Positions 15,850 through 24,626 of a DNA stretch of 64,000 nt are shown piece by piece. The position numbers and the translations under genes are program-made. The notes beneath the pieces are model-generated. The model made no database searches, had not been told where the DNA came from, and was given only the letters and a program-made list of their open reading frames with translations. The DNA is taken from contig NZ_RWIU01000005.1 in the NCBI RefSeq assembly GCF_003944765.1, positions 124,001-188,000 on the forward strand, given 5' to 3'. Positions within the stretch are counted from its first letter, which is position 1. Every line of letters begins with the position of its first letter. The stretch comes from Hymenobacter perfusus. GTDB taxonomy: Bacteria > Bacteroidota > Bacteroidia > Cytophagales > Hymenobacteraceae.

Positions 15850-17427
15850 TTACATGTTTTTGGGGTCAGGCTCGATGAATGCCTGCTCCTCCATTTCGGT
15901 GGGAACCACCACAATGCCCTGCTGGAGCTTGGAGTTGCGCTTACCGTAGAGGAAGTACACCACGAAACCCAGCAGCATCCATACCATGGCCACCTCCAAG
16001 GTGAATGAGTCGAGGGCGGCAATCATGCCCAGGCACACCACAATGCCCAGAATGGGCACCAGTGGAAGGGAAGGCGACGACAGCGGGGCCCGGAACGGCC
16101 GGGGCTGCGCGGGGTCCGACTTACGCATGATCCAAACGCCGGCCGATACCAGCACGAAGGCCAGCAAGGTGCCGAAAGAGGTCAGGTCGCCTGCCAGGGA
16201 ACCGGGCACGAAAGCCGCAAAAGCGCCCACGAACACCAGCAGAGCCAGGTTCGATTTGTACGGTGTGCGGAACTTAGGGTGCAGTTCGGAGAAAGCCTTG
16301 GGCATCAGCCCGTCTTTGGCCATGGAGAAGAACACGCGGCTCTGGCCCATCAGCATCACCAGAATTACCGAGGAGAAACCGGCCAGAATAGCTACCGTCA
16401 CGGCCGTGCTCAGCCAGCCGTAGCCTTTCATCAGGCCAATAGCATACACTACCGAGGCCTCACCACCCTTGGCTGGGTCAGCAAAATCCTTCCAGTTAGC
16501 CACCCCCGTCAGTACGTGTCCGAACAGGATGTACAGTACGGTACAAACGGCCAGGGAGCCCAGAATACCGATGGGCATATCGCGCTTGGGGTTTTTGGCC
16601 TCCTGCGCGGCGGTGCTCACGGCATCAAAGCCGATAAAGGCGAAGAACACGATGGCCGCGCCGCCCAGAATACCGCCCATACCGTGCTTGTTCCAGCCCT
16701 CGTAGGTACGCAGAATTTTACCAGCCGAGTCTTTTACCACCGCATCCTCGGGGATGAGGTAGGGCGTGTGGTTGGCCGGCTCAATGAACTGCCAGCCCAC
16801 CGCAATGAAAATCAGCACAATGGCCACTTTCACTACCACAATAACGGAGTTGAAGGTAGCCGACTCCTGGGTGCCTTTGATGAGCAGCAGGCTCAGCAAA
16901 ATGATAACCAATAGGGCGGGCAGGTTCAAGAAACCGGAATGGACTACGCCGTCGATGGTGGCGCTTTCCAGGGGTGAGTGGCACCATTCGTAAGGTATAC
17001 TCATCCCAAAGACTTCCAGCAGCTTATTCAGGTATTCACTCCAGGCAATACTCACGGTAGCGGCCCCCAGGGCGTACTCCATGATCAGGGCCCAGCCGAT
17101 AGTCCAGGCCACAAATTCACCCATGGTGGTGTAGGCGTAGGTATAAGCCGAGCCGGCAATAGGAATCATGGCGGCAAACTCGGCGTAACACAAACCGGCA
17201 AACGCGCAGCCGATAGCGGCCACGATGAAAGCCAGCGTAACACCCGGGCCCGAGGCCTGCGCGGCGGCCGCAGCCGTGCGCACAAACAGGCCGGCCCCGA
17301 TGATAGCCCCGACGCCCAGGGCCACGAGGTTGGCTGCACCCAACGTGCGCTTCAGCGAGCCTTCCCCGGAGGAGTTGGCCTCGCCCAGCAGCTGAGCCAG
17401 CGGTTTTTTGGCGAAAATATTTGCCAT
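15850..17427 (-). CDS. APC-family amino-acid permease
   Basis: 525 residues from ATG 17427 (MANIFAKKPL). About 12-13 hydrophobic helices. The early LGVGAIIGAGLFVRTA motif is the substrate-binding unwound helix 1 of the APC superfamily, and the overall length and C-terminal extra helices fit the cationic-amino-acid-transporter-like group (YfnA/CAT). Inner-membrane proton-coupled uptake of amino acids is expected; the substrate cannot be read from sequence. The chosen start avoids a 52-residue extension without helices. Single gene, convergent with DUF2945 across a terminator. Confidence 0.9.
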   Translation of the reverse strand: MANIFAKKPLAQLLGEANSSGEGSLKRTLGAANLVALGVGAIIGAGLFVRTAAAAAQASGPGVTLAFIVAAIGCAFAGLCYAEFAAMIPIAGSAYTYAYTTMGEFVAWTIGWALIMEYALGAATVSIAWSEYLNKLLEVFGMSIPYEWCHSPLESATIDGVVHSGFLNLPALLVIILLSLLLIKGTQESATFNSVIVVVKVAIVLIFIAVGWQFIEPANHTPYLIPEDAVVKDSAGKILRTYEGWNKHGMGGILGGAAIVFFAFIGFDAVSTAAQEAKNPKRDMPIGILGSLAVCTVLYILFGHVLTGVANWKDFADPAKGGEASVVYAIGLMKGYGWLSTAVTVAILAGFSSVILVMLMGQSRVFFSMAKDGLMPKAFSELHPKFRTPYKSNLALLVFVGAFAAFVPGSLAGDLTSFGTLLAFVLVSAGVWIMRKSDPAQPRPFRAPLSSPSLPLVPILGIVVCLGMIAALDSFTLEVAMVWMLLGFVVYFLYGKRNSKLQQGIVVVPTEMEEQAFIEPDPKNM

Positions 17428-17644
17428 ACAGGTTATTGAGAGGAAAGAGAAAAAGGTGAGACGAGGATTGTGAATTTGGCAAAAAAAGCAGCCTGCAAGC
17501 CGCTCCGTGGCCCGAATATAGGCGTTTCTACTGATTGAAAGGGCCTGCCTGCAAGTGAGCCGGTGGTTTTTGGGGCTAAGCATTAAACCCGGCCTTCCTC
17601 CGGCCCTCTAACCGACCATATTCTGTCACACAGACTCCTGCCAC

Positions 17645-18079
17645 ATGAAAAAGATGCTTGCCCTCTTGACCGCCGTTATGCTGGCGGCTGGTTCCGTTTC
17701 GGCCCAGACTGCCGCCGCGCCTATGGCCCGCCCCGACGGCACTGCCCAAGACCGCCCCAACATGACGCCCGAGCAACGGGCCGATTTCCAGACTCAGCGC
17801 CTTATCAAGCAGCTCAGCCTCTCGACCGAGCAGACGCCCAAAGTGCGGGCCATTGCCTTGGCTCAGGCCCAGGAAATGCAAAACCTCCGGACCAAATATG
17901 CTACCGCCGACACCCGCCAAGGCATGGGTCAGGAGCTGAAATCGGCTCAGGAAAAGACGGATGCGCAATTGAAGGACGTCCTGACTGCCGACCAATACAC
18001 CCGATACACGCAACTGCGCGAGAATCGGATGGATAAGCACCAGAATAAGCGTGGCAGTAAGCTGAAGGTCAAAAGCTAG
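17645..18079 (+). CDS. Secreted helical Spy/CpxP-like protein
   Basis: 144 residues with signal peptide MKKMLALLTAVMLAAGSVSA then Q. The mature part is helical and Gln/Arg-rich, with a LSTEQTPKVRAIALAQ stretch and a LTADQYTRYTQL motif like the LTxxQ elements of Spy/CpxP-type periplasmic chaperones. It ends in a basic tail. Likely periplasmic; a chaperone or stress role is inferred only from that similarity. A terminator follows, and the gene is divergent from the permease. Confidence 0.7.
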   Translation: MKKMLALLTAVMLAAGSVSAQTAAAPMARPDGTAQDRPNMTPEQRADFQTQRLIKQLSLSTEQTPKVRAIALAQAQEMQNLRTKYATADTRQGMGQELKSAQEKTDAQLKDVLTADQYTRYTQLRENRMDKHQNKRGSKLKVKS

Positions 18080-18101
18080 TCTTTTTCTTTCTGCAATCTG
18101 G

Positions 18102-18136
18102 AAAGCCCTGGCCACCACTGGCCGGGGCTTTTTCAG
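18102..18136 (+). terminator. Terminator after the Spy-like gene
   Basis: AAGCCC-T-GGCC pairs with GGCC-G-GGGCTT between 18103 and 18130 and is followed by a T-run. Confidence 0.8.
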
Positions 18137-18304
18137 TTGTCTTTTCCCGGCAGTAAAAGCCTGCCGCACGTAACTTTATGCCGCGCTGACTGCGCAAATG
18201 CACACGCCACATTTCAATCCGTCAACCAACTTGTAATTAACATAGTAACAGCCATTCGCACTACTTTATCCGGTATACTTGTAACATAAGGCGGCCTTGG
18301 TGCC

Positions 18305-18312
18305 TATATTTG
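18305..18312 (+). promoter_or_regulatory. -7 box TATATTTG for the MBL-rhodanese gene
   Basis: A perfect TAnnTTTG element 63 bases before the start codon. A partial -33 (CTTG at 18278-18281) lies 23 bases upstream, slightly too far, so the -7 box is the main support. Confidence 0.45.
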
Positions 18313-18374
18313 ACCATATGCCTTTGCGCTCTGGCCTGATCCGGCCGAAAGGCATCCACCACATCTAACACCCC

Positions 18375-19748
18375 ATGAGTCCTCTGCCCAGTAGTACCGG
18401 TTCGGTACAGATTCAGCAGTTTTACGACAAAGGCCTGGCCCACGCGAGCTACGCCATCCGCAGCGGCCGGCAGGTGGCCATCATCGACCCGGCCCGCGAC
18501 CCGCAACAGTATTATGATTTCGCCGACGAGCACGACGCTAAAATCGTGGCCGTTATTGAAACCCACCCGCACGCCGATTTTGTCAGCAGCCACCTGGAAA
18601 TTGCGCAGGAAACCGGTGCTGTCATTTATGTAAGCAAGCTGGTGAAAGCCAGCTACCCTCATCAGGCCTTCGACGACGACCAACGCATTGTGCTTGGTAC
18701 CGTGGAGCTGCACGCCCTCAACACGCCCGGCCACTCACCGGATTCCATCAGCGTTCTGCTACTGGATGAGTTGGGCCAGACGCGCGCCGTATTCACCGGT
18801 GACACGCTGTTTGTGGGCGACGTAGGCCGCCCCGACCTGCGCGAATCGGATCTGGTGGGTGGGCACAGCCGGGAAAGCCTGGCCGCTCAGCTGTACCAGA
18901 GCACCCGCCAGAAGCTGATGACGCTGCCCGCTACCACCAAAGTGTATCCGGCCCACGGCCCCGGCTCCCTCTGCGGCAAAACCACTTCCCCTGACCTGGA
19001 TAGTACCATTGGCAAAGAAGTAAAAACCAACTATGCCCTCCAGCCCATGTCGGAGGATGAATTTATCCGGGTGTTGCTGGAAGACCAACCCTTTATGCCC
19101 AAGTATTTCGGGCACGATGTGGTGTTGAACAAACAGGGCGCGTTGCCTTTCGAGGACAGCGTGCGGGCGGTACCGCGCCTGCAGCCGGGTACCCCACTGG
19201 AGCCCGGTATCGTAGTTATCGATACGCGGCCGGCGGCTGAGTTCCGGGACGGTCACCTGCTCGGGGCTATCAACCTGATGGATGGCGGCAAGTTTGAAAC
19301 CTGGCTGGGTTCCATCGTCGGGCCGGAGGAGCCGTTTTACCTGGTCGCCGATTCGCAGATTGCCCTCGATATCGTGATTCGTAAAGCGGCCAAAATCGGG
19401 TACGAAGGCAATATAAAAGGCGCTTTGCTTACCCCCCGTGAGTTGCCCGCCACCGCCCCCGACGTGGAGGTGGAGCACGTACGCCAACAGCCCCGGGACT
19501 TCACCATCGTGGATATCCGCAACCGTACCGAGGCCCAGCAGCCCGTTTTTGAGGATGCGTTGGTTATCCCGCTGCCCGAACTGCGCGAACGGGCCCACGA
19601 AATCCCGACTGATAAGCCCATCCTCATTCACTGCGCGGGTGGCTACCGCTCGGCCGCCGGCAGCAGCATCGTACAGGCCGCCTTGCCGGCGGCCACGGTA
19701 TACGACCTGAGCGAGCATATCACCGAATTTCAGAAGCAGACCGTTTAG
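18375..19748 (+). CDS. Metallo-beta-lactamase fold protein fused to two rhodanese domains
   Basis: 457 residues. The MBL-fold domain (about 1-240) has metal ligands His64, His66 and Asp68 in THPHAD, His120 in TPGHS, Asp143 in TGDTLF and His194 in PAHGPG, as in persulfide-dioxygenase-like enzymes. Two rhodanese domains follow (about 255-350 and 360-457). Only the second has the active-site Cys, Cys420 in HCAGGYRS; the first lacks it. Family members oxidise glutathione or similar persulfides and transfer sulfane sulfur. The architecture suggests sulfide detoxification or sulfur trafficking in the cytoplasm. A large inverted repeat begins right after the stop. Confidence 0.88.
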   Translation: MSPLPSSTGSVQIQQFYDKGLAHASYAIRSGRQVAIIDPARDPQQYYDFADEHDAKIVAVIETHPHADFVSSHLEIAQETGAVIYVSKLVKASYPHQAFDDDQRIVLGTVELHALNTPGHSPDSISVLLLDELGQTRAVFTGDTLFVGDVGRPDLRESDLVGGHSRESLAAQLYQSTRQKLMTLPATTKVYPAHGPGSLCGKTTSPDLDSTIGKEVKTNYALQPMSEDEFIRVLLEDQPFMPKYFGHDVVLNKQGALPFEDSVRAVPRLQPGTPLEPGIVVIDTRPAAEFRDGHLLGAINLMDGGKFETWLGSIVGPEEPFYLVADSQIALDIVIRKAAKIGYEGNIKGALLTPRELPATAPDVEVEHVRQQPRDFTIVDIRNRTEAQQPVFEDALVIPLPELRERAHEIPTDKPILIHCAGGYRSAAGSSIVQAALPAATVYDLSEHITEFQKQTV

Positions 19749-19753
19749 AAGTC

Positions 19754-19852
19754 GGTTCCCGCAGAGGTGCGCGGAGGAAAAAAGCAGAGGTTCGCGGAGG
19801 TCGTTCTTCTGCGAACCTCTGCTTTTTTCCTCCGCGCACTTCTGCGGGAACC
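19754..19852. repeat. Long near-perfect inverted repeat, family E
   Basis: 42-base arms (19754-19795 and 19811-19852) differ at a single position and flank a 15-base centre. The arms carry the GCAGAGGTTCGCGGAGG motif and an A6/T6 tract. It fills the gap between the MBL-rhodanese gene and sbcD and would also act as a strong terminator. Confidence 0.9.
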
Positions 19853-19881
19853 ACTGTTTGTACTGTTTCGCTTACTACACC

Positions 19882-21111
19882 ATGCGCGTACTACATACTG
19901 CCGACTGGCACCTGGGCCAGCGGTTTATTCAGGGCAATGAGCGCACGGAGGAGCACCGCCACTTTCTGGAATGGCTGGTGCAGACGGTGCAGGAGCAGCA
20001 GGTAGAGGTGCTGGTAGTAGCCGGCGACGTTTTCGATACCGGCTCACCTTCCAACCAGGCCCTGGAACTCTACTACAGCTTCCTGCTGAACATGCGCCGG
20101 ACCGCCTGCCGCGACATTGTGGTGGTGGGCGGCAACCACGACTCCCCGGCCACGCTGAATGCCCCGGCCCGGCTCCTGCGCCACCTGCAGGTGCATGTGG
20201 TGGGCTGCGTGCCGGAGTGTTTTGAGGAACAGGTACTGGTGCTGGATGATGCCCACGGCAAACCCGGGCTGGTGGTGTGCGCCATACCGTTTCTGCGCGA
20301 CCGGGACGTGCGTCTTTCCGTGCCCGGCGAATCGGCGGAGGAACGGGAGGCGCGCATTAAGCAGGGCATTGCCGACCACTACGCCCGGATAGCCGAGGTA
20401 GAGCAGGTATGGCAGCTTAAAGACCTGGGCCTGCCCGTGCTGGCTACCGGCCACCTCTACGCCGCCGGCGCTATGCCGTCCGATTCGGAGCGCACCATTC
20501 ACGTCGGTAATCTGGGCCAGGTGACGGCCGACCATTTTCCGGAAATATTCGACTACGTGGCCCTGGGCCATTTGCACCGGCCCCAGCGCGTGGGCGGCCG
20601 GGAGCATATCCGCTACAGCGGCTCGCCCATCGCGCTGTCGTTTTCGGAAATTGACCACCCTAAAGAGGTGCTGCTGTTAGACTTCCAGGCTGGCAAGCTC
20701 ACGGCGCTACGCAGCCTGCCGGTACCGGCGGTGCGCCGGCTGGTACGGTTTCACGGCACCCTAGAAGAGGTTACGTTGGGCCTAACATCCTACGACAATA
20801 CCGGTTACGCTCTGCCCGCCTGGGCCGATGTGCAGATTCATTCCGAGCTTACCCAGCTGGAAGTGGCCGATGCCCTGCTCAAAGTAATTGGGGAGTTGGA
20901 CCGCCGCCAGCTGGAAGTGCTGGCCCGGCGCCACTTCCGGCTCGTGAAGCTCCACGCCCTCGGTGCACCCAATGAAGCTGACGAGCCCCTCACCCGCAGC
21001 CTCCACGACTTTACGGAGCGCGAAGTATTTGAGCAGCGCCTGGAAGCCGAGCCCGAGGATAGCCGCGCCGAGCTGCTGCGCACCTTTGATGAGCTGTTGG
21101 AGCACCTGTAG
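19882..21111 (+). CDS. sbcD: Exonuclease SbcCD subunit D
   Basis: 409 residues from ATG 19882 (MRVLHTADWHLGQRF). The calcineurin-like phosphoesterase motifs are in order: DWH at 8-10, VAGDVFDTG, GGNHDSP, ATGHLYAAG and LGHLHRPQ, which bind the two Mn ions. A C-terminal capping domain follows. SbcD is the Mre11-like nuclease that, with the SbcC ATPase, cuts hairpins and blocked DNA ends. sbcC is usually the next gene, but here it lies about 7.7 kb downstream, after seven or eight unrelated genes. The start was chosen by homology over a TTG eight codons upstream. Confidence 0.95.
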   Translation: MRVLHTADWHLGQRFIQGNERTEEHRHFLEWLVQTVQEQQVEVLVVAGDVFDTGSPSNQALELYYSFLLNMRRTACRDIVVVGGNHDSPATLNAPARLLRHLQVHVVGCVPECFEEQVLVLDDAHGKPGLVVCAIPFLRDRDVRLSVPGESAEEREARIKQGIADHYARIAEVEQVWQLKDLGLPVLATGHLYAAGAMPSDSERTIHVGNLGQVTADHFPEIFDYVALGHLHRPQRVGGREHIRYSGSPIALSFSEIDHPKEVLLLDFQAGKLTALRSLPVPAVRRLVRFHGTLEEVTLGLTSYDNTGYALPAWADVQIHSELTQLEVADALLKVIGELDRRQLEVLARRHFRLVKLHALGAPNEADEPLTRSLHDFTEREVFEQRLEAEPEDSRAELLRTFDELLEHL

Positions 21112-21123
21112 CTGCATTGAGCC

Positions 21124-22398
21124 CTATTTCCCCTTCACGTAGAAAGGGATATTGGCCATAGCCACGTTGTTTTTGCCGTCATAGGTATACACAAAGAGGC
21201 GGTAAGCCCCTGGCTTGGCAGGAGCCGTAAGCGTGGTCGAGGCCCTGGCCCCTGCAGGTAGTAAGCCGGCAATGGCGGCGGGGCGGCTTTCCTGGTCGCC
21301 GCCGGCTTTGAGGTCGGTACTTTCCGGAAGTAGCTCGTAGCGGTACGTGAGCGGGTCTTTATCGGGGTCCGTGACGGCGGCCTGCACGGGGTATTTTTTG
21401 CCGGGGTGTAGCTGCACGCTGTCAGTGGCCAGCTTGCCATCAAGAGTGAATGAAGCCAGATGAGGTGCCCGGTTGGCAGGCCATTTACCGCTCCAGAGGT
21501 ACTGCATCACATCCACCACTTCCGACTCCTTGCCGTCCTCCGTGAATATGCCGTACCATGTGGGCGTGCGCTCCTGCTTCTGGCCCCACAAAAACACGTA
21601 GGTGCCCAGGCACTGGGTTTTATCTTTCTGCACCGAGGCCTCGTAGCGGCTCTGATACACGGCGGCTTTCTGGCTGCTGGTTTCCTCCACCGAGGCCTTC
21701 CAAGGCGTCACGGGGCTTTCCCAGTGGCCGGTGGGGCCCCACTCGGCCACTACGTAGGGGCCGGTCCAGCCCATGGTGCGCACCTGTTGCGGAATGGCCG
21801 CCAGCCCGGCGTAGGTATTGATGCTCAGAATATCTACCGACGGGCATTTGGCCTTGATGTAGTCGACTTCCCGCTGCTCGAGGCCGGCCAACACGGTGCT
21901 GGTAGGGTGGTTGGGGTCTACTTCGTGAATCATGCGGGCAATCTGCTCCACGGCATCCCACACCTTGGGGTTCTTATATTCCAGGTTCAGCTCGTTGCCG
22001 ATACCCCAGAAGAGTACGGCCGGGTTGTCCTTGTACTTTATGACCTCGGCGCGCACCTTCTGCAACTGGGCGGCCACGGCGGCGGGGTCGTCGTAGTTGA
22101 AGCCGTGCCGCTCCCGGGCCACATCGAGGCCCAGCATCACGGTAAGGCCGTTCTTATTCGCATCGGCCAGCACTTTCCCGGCCCCTTGCGTGCCCCAAGT
22201 GCGCAGGGAGTTGCCGCCGTAGGCCCGCACGCGCTCCGGAAACTGCCCCCCGCCCGCGCCTTTAATGAAGTAGGGCTGCCCGCCGCGCAACAGCTCGTAG
22301 CGGCCACCGGCTTGTTTCACCTCTACTTTAACGGGAGCAGTTTGGGCGTAAAGCGCAGCAGGAAAGGCCAACAGGGGCAGCAAAACAGAAATTTTCAT
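21124..22398 (-). CDS. Secreted glycoside hydrolase of the GH2/GH5 TIM-barrel type
   Basis: 424 residues from MKISVLLP at 22398, with signal peptide ending near YAQT (20). The TIM barrel spans about 35-290. The acid/base is Glu136 in GIGNELN and the nucleophile Glu219 in VVAEWGP, the standard clan A pair. Before the barrel comes the YFIKGAGG motif typical of GH2-TIM proteins, and a C-terminal beta sandwich (about 310-424) follows. A polysaccharide target is likely but not readable. It is convergent with sbcD, with only 12 bases between the stops. Confidence 0.82.
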   Translation of the reverse strand: MKISVLLPLLAFPAALYAQTAPVKVEVKQAGGRYELLRGGQPYFIKGAGGGQFPERVRAYGGNSLRTWGTQGAGKVLADANKNGLTVMLGLDVARERHGFNYDDPAAVAAQLQKVRAEVIKYKDNPAVLFWGIGNELNLEYKNPKVWDAVEQIARMIHEVDPNHPTSTVLAGLEQREVDYIKAKCPSVDILSINTYAGLAAIPQQVRTMGWTGPYVVAEWGPTGHWESPVTPWKASVEETSSQKAAVYQSRYEASVQKDKTQCLGTYVFLWGQKQERTPTWYGIFTEDGKESEVVDVMQYLWSGKWPANRAPHLASFTLDGKLATDSVQLHPGKKYPVQAAVTDPDKDPLTYRYELLPESTDLKAGGDQESRPAAIAGLLPAGARASTTLTAPAKPGAYRLFVYTYDGKNNVAMANIPFYVKGK

Positions 22399-22522
22399 GA
22401 GTAGACGCGGCAAATGAGCAGATGACAGGCTAAAGCTAACGTGGTTTTAATAAAATGTGGCACCGCTACCACGAAGCACCGCAAGTCGGCACCACCGCCC
22501 CGGTTGCATAACCGAAAATCAC

Positions 22523-22539
22523 TGTCTCATTATGAGACA
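22523..22539. promoter_or_regulatory. 17-bp perfect palindrome in divergent gap
   Basis: TGTCTCAT-T-ATGAGACA lies between the glycoside hydrolase and the alpha/beta hydrolase genes, 124 and 123 bases from the two start codons. It looks like an operator for a dimeric repressor. Confidence 0.4.
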
Positions 22540-22661
22540 AATCTACCAACGTTGGGAAGTGTTTGTGCCGTTACTGCCTTATGCGGGGCGTATGGTGCAT
22601 TATGAAAAAGGGGCCGCAGAATTGCTACGTGGGGTCCTCTCTCCTTTCCTCAGCTTATATC

Positions 22662-23459
22662 ATGGATATAGTTCGTCGTCATCGTGTTTCGTCCTACGGG
22701 CACGGCACACGCCCCATTGTCTTTTCCCACGGCTTCGGCACCGATCAGCATGCCTGGCAATACGTGGCCCCCGCCTTTGCAGCCCGTCACCGGGTAGTTC
22801 TGTTCGATCTGGTGGGCGCGGGAGACTCTGATGCCGCCGCTTACGATTTCACCCGCTACCGCACCCTGGATGGCTACGTCGATGACCTGCTGACGCTGTT
22901 GCGCACGTTGCAGCTGCCGAAGGTGGTGTACGTGGGCCACTCCGTGAGTGGGATGATTGGGGTGCTGGCCGCCATCCGGGCGCCGGAACTGTTCGAGCGG
23001 CTGGTGCTGCTGGCCGCTTCCCCGTGCTACGTCAACGACGGCGACTACCCGGGGGGCTTCGACACTACCGATCTGGAAGAAATGCTGGGCTTCCTGGACC
23101 GCGACTTCCGGGCGTGGTCGAACACGATGGTTCCGCATCTGGTGGGCGGCGACATGCGGCCGGAGCTGGTGGATGAGGTACTGGCCAGCTTTTCCCGCGT
23201 CGACCCGGCCGTGGCCCGGCAGTTTGCCCGCGCCACCTTCCTGTCTGATTACCGCACCTGTCTTCCTCATCTGCGGATACCCGCCCTCATTGTGCAGTGC
23301 GCCGACGATTCTGTTGTCCCGGCTGAAGTGGGCCAGTACCTGCACGACCATCTGGCCGGCAGTACGCTGAACATTCTGAACACCACCGGGCACTATCCGC
23401 ACCTGAATGCTCCGGTGGCTACCATTGCCGCCGTGGAGCGTTATCTGGCGCAGGCCTGA
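22662..23459 (+). CDS. RsbQ/KAI2-like alpha/beta hydrolase
   Basis: 265 residues from ATG 22662. The catalytic triad is Ser94 in GHSVSGMIG, Asp215 or Asp216 in CADDSVV, and His244 in TTGHYPH. The oxyanion motif FSHGFGTDQ is at 21-29. The GHSVSG nucleophile elbow and length are those of B. subtilis RsbQ and the plant receptors D14/KAI2 rather than general hydrolases. RsbQ works with the PAS-phosphatase RsbP in the stress response; no such partner is nearby. It may hydrolyse a small signal ligand. Isolated gene with a divergent palindrome upstream. Confidence 0.85.
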   Translation: MDIVRRHRVSSYGHGTRPIVFSHGFGTDQHAWQYVAPAFAARHRVVLFDLVGAGDSDAAAYDFTRYRTLDGYVDDLLTLLRTLQLPKVVYVGHSVSGMIGVLAAIRAPELFERLVLLAASPCYVNDGDYPGGFDTTDLEEMLGFLDRDFRAWSNTMVPHLVGGDMRPELVDEVLASFSRVDPAVARQFARATFLSDYRTCLPHLRIPALIVQCADDSVVPAEVGQYLHDHLAGSTLNILNTTGHYPHLNAPVATIAAVERYLAQA

Positions 23460-23533
23460 CGGGGCCAGCGCAGGCATAGTTAAACTGGTATGAGAGTATG
23501 CTGCGCTAACCTCACGCCAGTTGGGCATCTACG

Positions 23534-23956
23534 CTACCGGGCGGGCTCCCACAGCTCTACCTTGTTTCCGTCGGCGTCCAGAATGTGAACGAACTTGCCG
23601 TAGTCGTGGCTAGCAATGTCATCCAGCACGGTTACGCCGTTGGCCTTCAGCTGCGTCACCAGCCCTTCGATATTCTGCACCCGGTAGTTGATCATGAAGC
23701 CTTTGCTGGAAGGCGCGAAATAGTCGCTGCCGGTCTGGAACGGGCTCCATTGCAGCGAGTTCACCTCCTCCGGCTTGTTCACGCTGCGCGACTCAAACGT
23801 GGAGCCCCAGTCGTTGACTTCCAACCCCAGGTTGTGGGCGTACCACTCCCGCGTTTCCTGCGGATTGTCGGAGAAAAAGAAAATGCCGCCGATGCCCATC
23901 ACTTTGGGAGTAATGGTGGCTGGTTTGTTTGGGGTTTCGTTTTGTGGGTCGGCCAT
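23534..23956 (-). CDS. VOC-family (glyoxalase-like) protein
   Basis: 140 residues. The vicinal-oxygen-chelate beta-alpha-beta-beta-beta modules are visible: GIGGIFFFSDNPQETREWYAHNLG opens module 1 in outline and FMINYRVQNIEGLVTQLKANG opens module 2, ending KFVHILDADGNKVELWEP, where the Glu is a usual metal ligand. Members include isomerases, dioxygenases and resistance proteins, so the reaction cannot be assigned. Cytoplasmic, apparently monocistronic. Confidence 0.85.
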   Translation of the reverse strand: MADPQNETPNKPATITPKVMGIGGIFFFSDNPQETREWYAHNLGLEVNDWGSTFESRSVNKPEEVNSLQWSPFQTGSDYFAPSSKGFMINYRVQNIEGLVTQLKANGVTVLDDIASHDYGKFVHILDADGNKVELWEPAR

Positions 23957-23991
23957 TTCGCTTTTTCTTACTGAGCACCAATTGTTTTGAG

Positions 23992-24603
23992 CTACTTGAG
24001 AAACACCTCTTTTAGTAAATCGAGGATTTCCTCAGTTGGTCTGGCTTCTGTATCAAGGGAAGTGAAAGGAACTACCACTTTAGGAAACTCATCCACAAAA
24101 TGCATTTCCTCATGTGCTGGGAGATTATGTTTCTTCATAATTGATTCGAAGTGCTCCTTGTTCACACCCCATACTTTGATAAACTTCGATTCAGCTACAT
24201 AAACCTCTACTAGAGTTTTCTCATCGTTGTAGATAAGCCCAAATTCTAAGTAGCAGTCTTGGACTAGCTCTTTATTCAAAGAAGCTAATTCTTCTAATAC
24301 AAGAGTCTTATCCTGGTACTCGCCATGTATTACGTCATCTGCATCCTCATACCAACAGAAAATACAGGCACATCTATCAGGCAGCATGGCGGCTAGGTCT
24401 ACCAGTACTTCCCACAGGCGCGAATTATTCACGTTCACTTCGGCGTAGAAACGAAATAATTGTTCAGGATCTTCTACCCCCGTTAGCACAAATCCTTCAA
24501 CGAAAGCAGCTGCTTGACCTGCATCAACTTTTTTCCAATAGGCACGTGGCACCTCGCTTTTTGTGGCCAGTCTAATTGCTTTAGGGATTTCTAAATTTGA
24601 CAT
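23992..24603 (-). CDS. Unknown acidic protein, AT-richer than neighbours
   Basis: 203 residues (MSNLEIPKAIRLATKSEV...). Soluble alpha/beta composition, no signal peptide or helix. It has a Cys pair in RCACIFCWYEDADD and an acidic C-terminal helix. The DNA is visibly poorer in GC than the flanking genes, which suggests recent acquisition. Not recognised. Its size, acidity and solitary position next to other unknowns would suit an orphan immunity-type protein, but nothing in the sequence proves that. Confidence 0.6.
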   Translation of the reverse strand: MSNLEIPKAIRLATKSEVPRAYWKKVDAGQAAAFVEGFVLTGVEDPEQLFRFYAEVNVNNSRLWEVLVDLAAMLPDRCACIFCWYEDADDVIHGEYQDKTLVLEELASLNKELVQDCYLEFGLIYNDEKTLVEVYVAESKFIKVWGVNKEHFESIMKKHNLPAHEEMHFVDEFPKVVVPFTSLDTEARPTEEILDLLKEVFLK

Positions 24604-24626
24604 AGTATTTTCTAATACAGATTATT

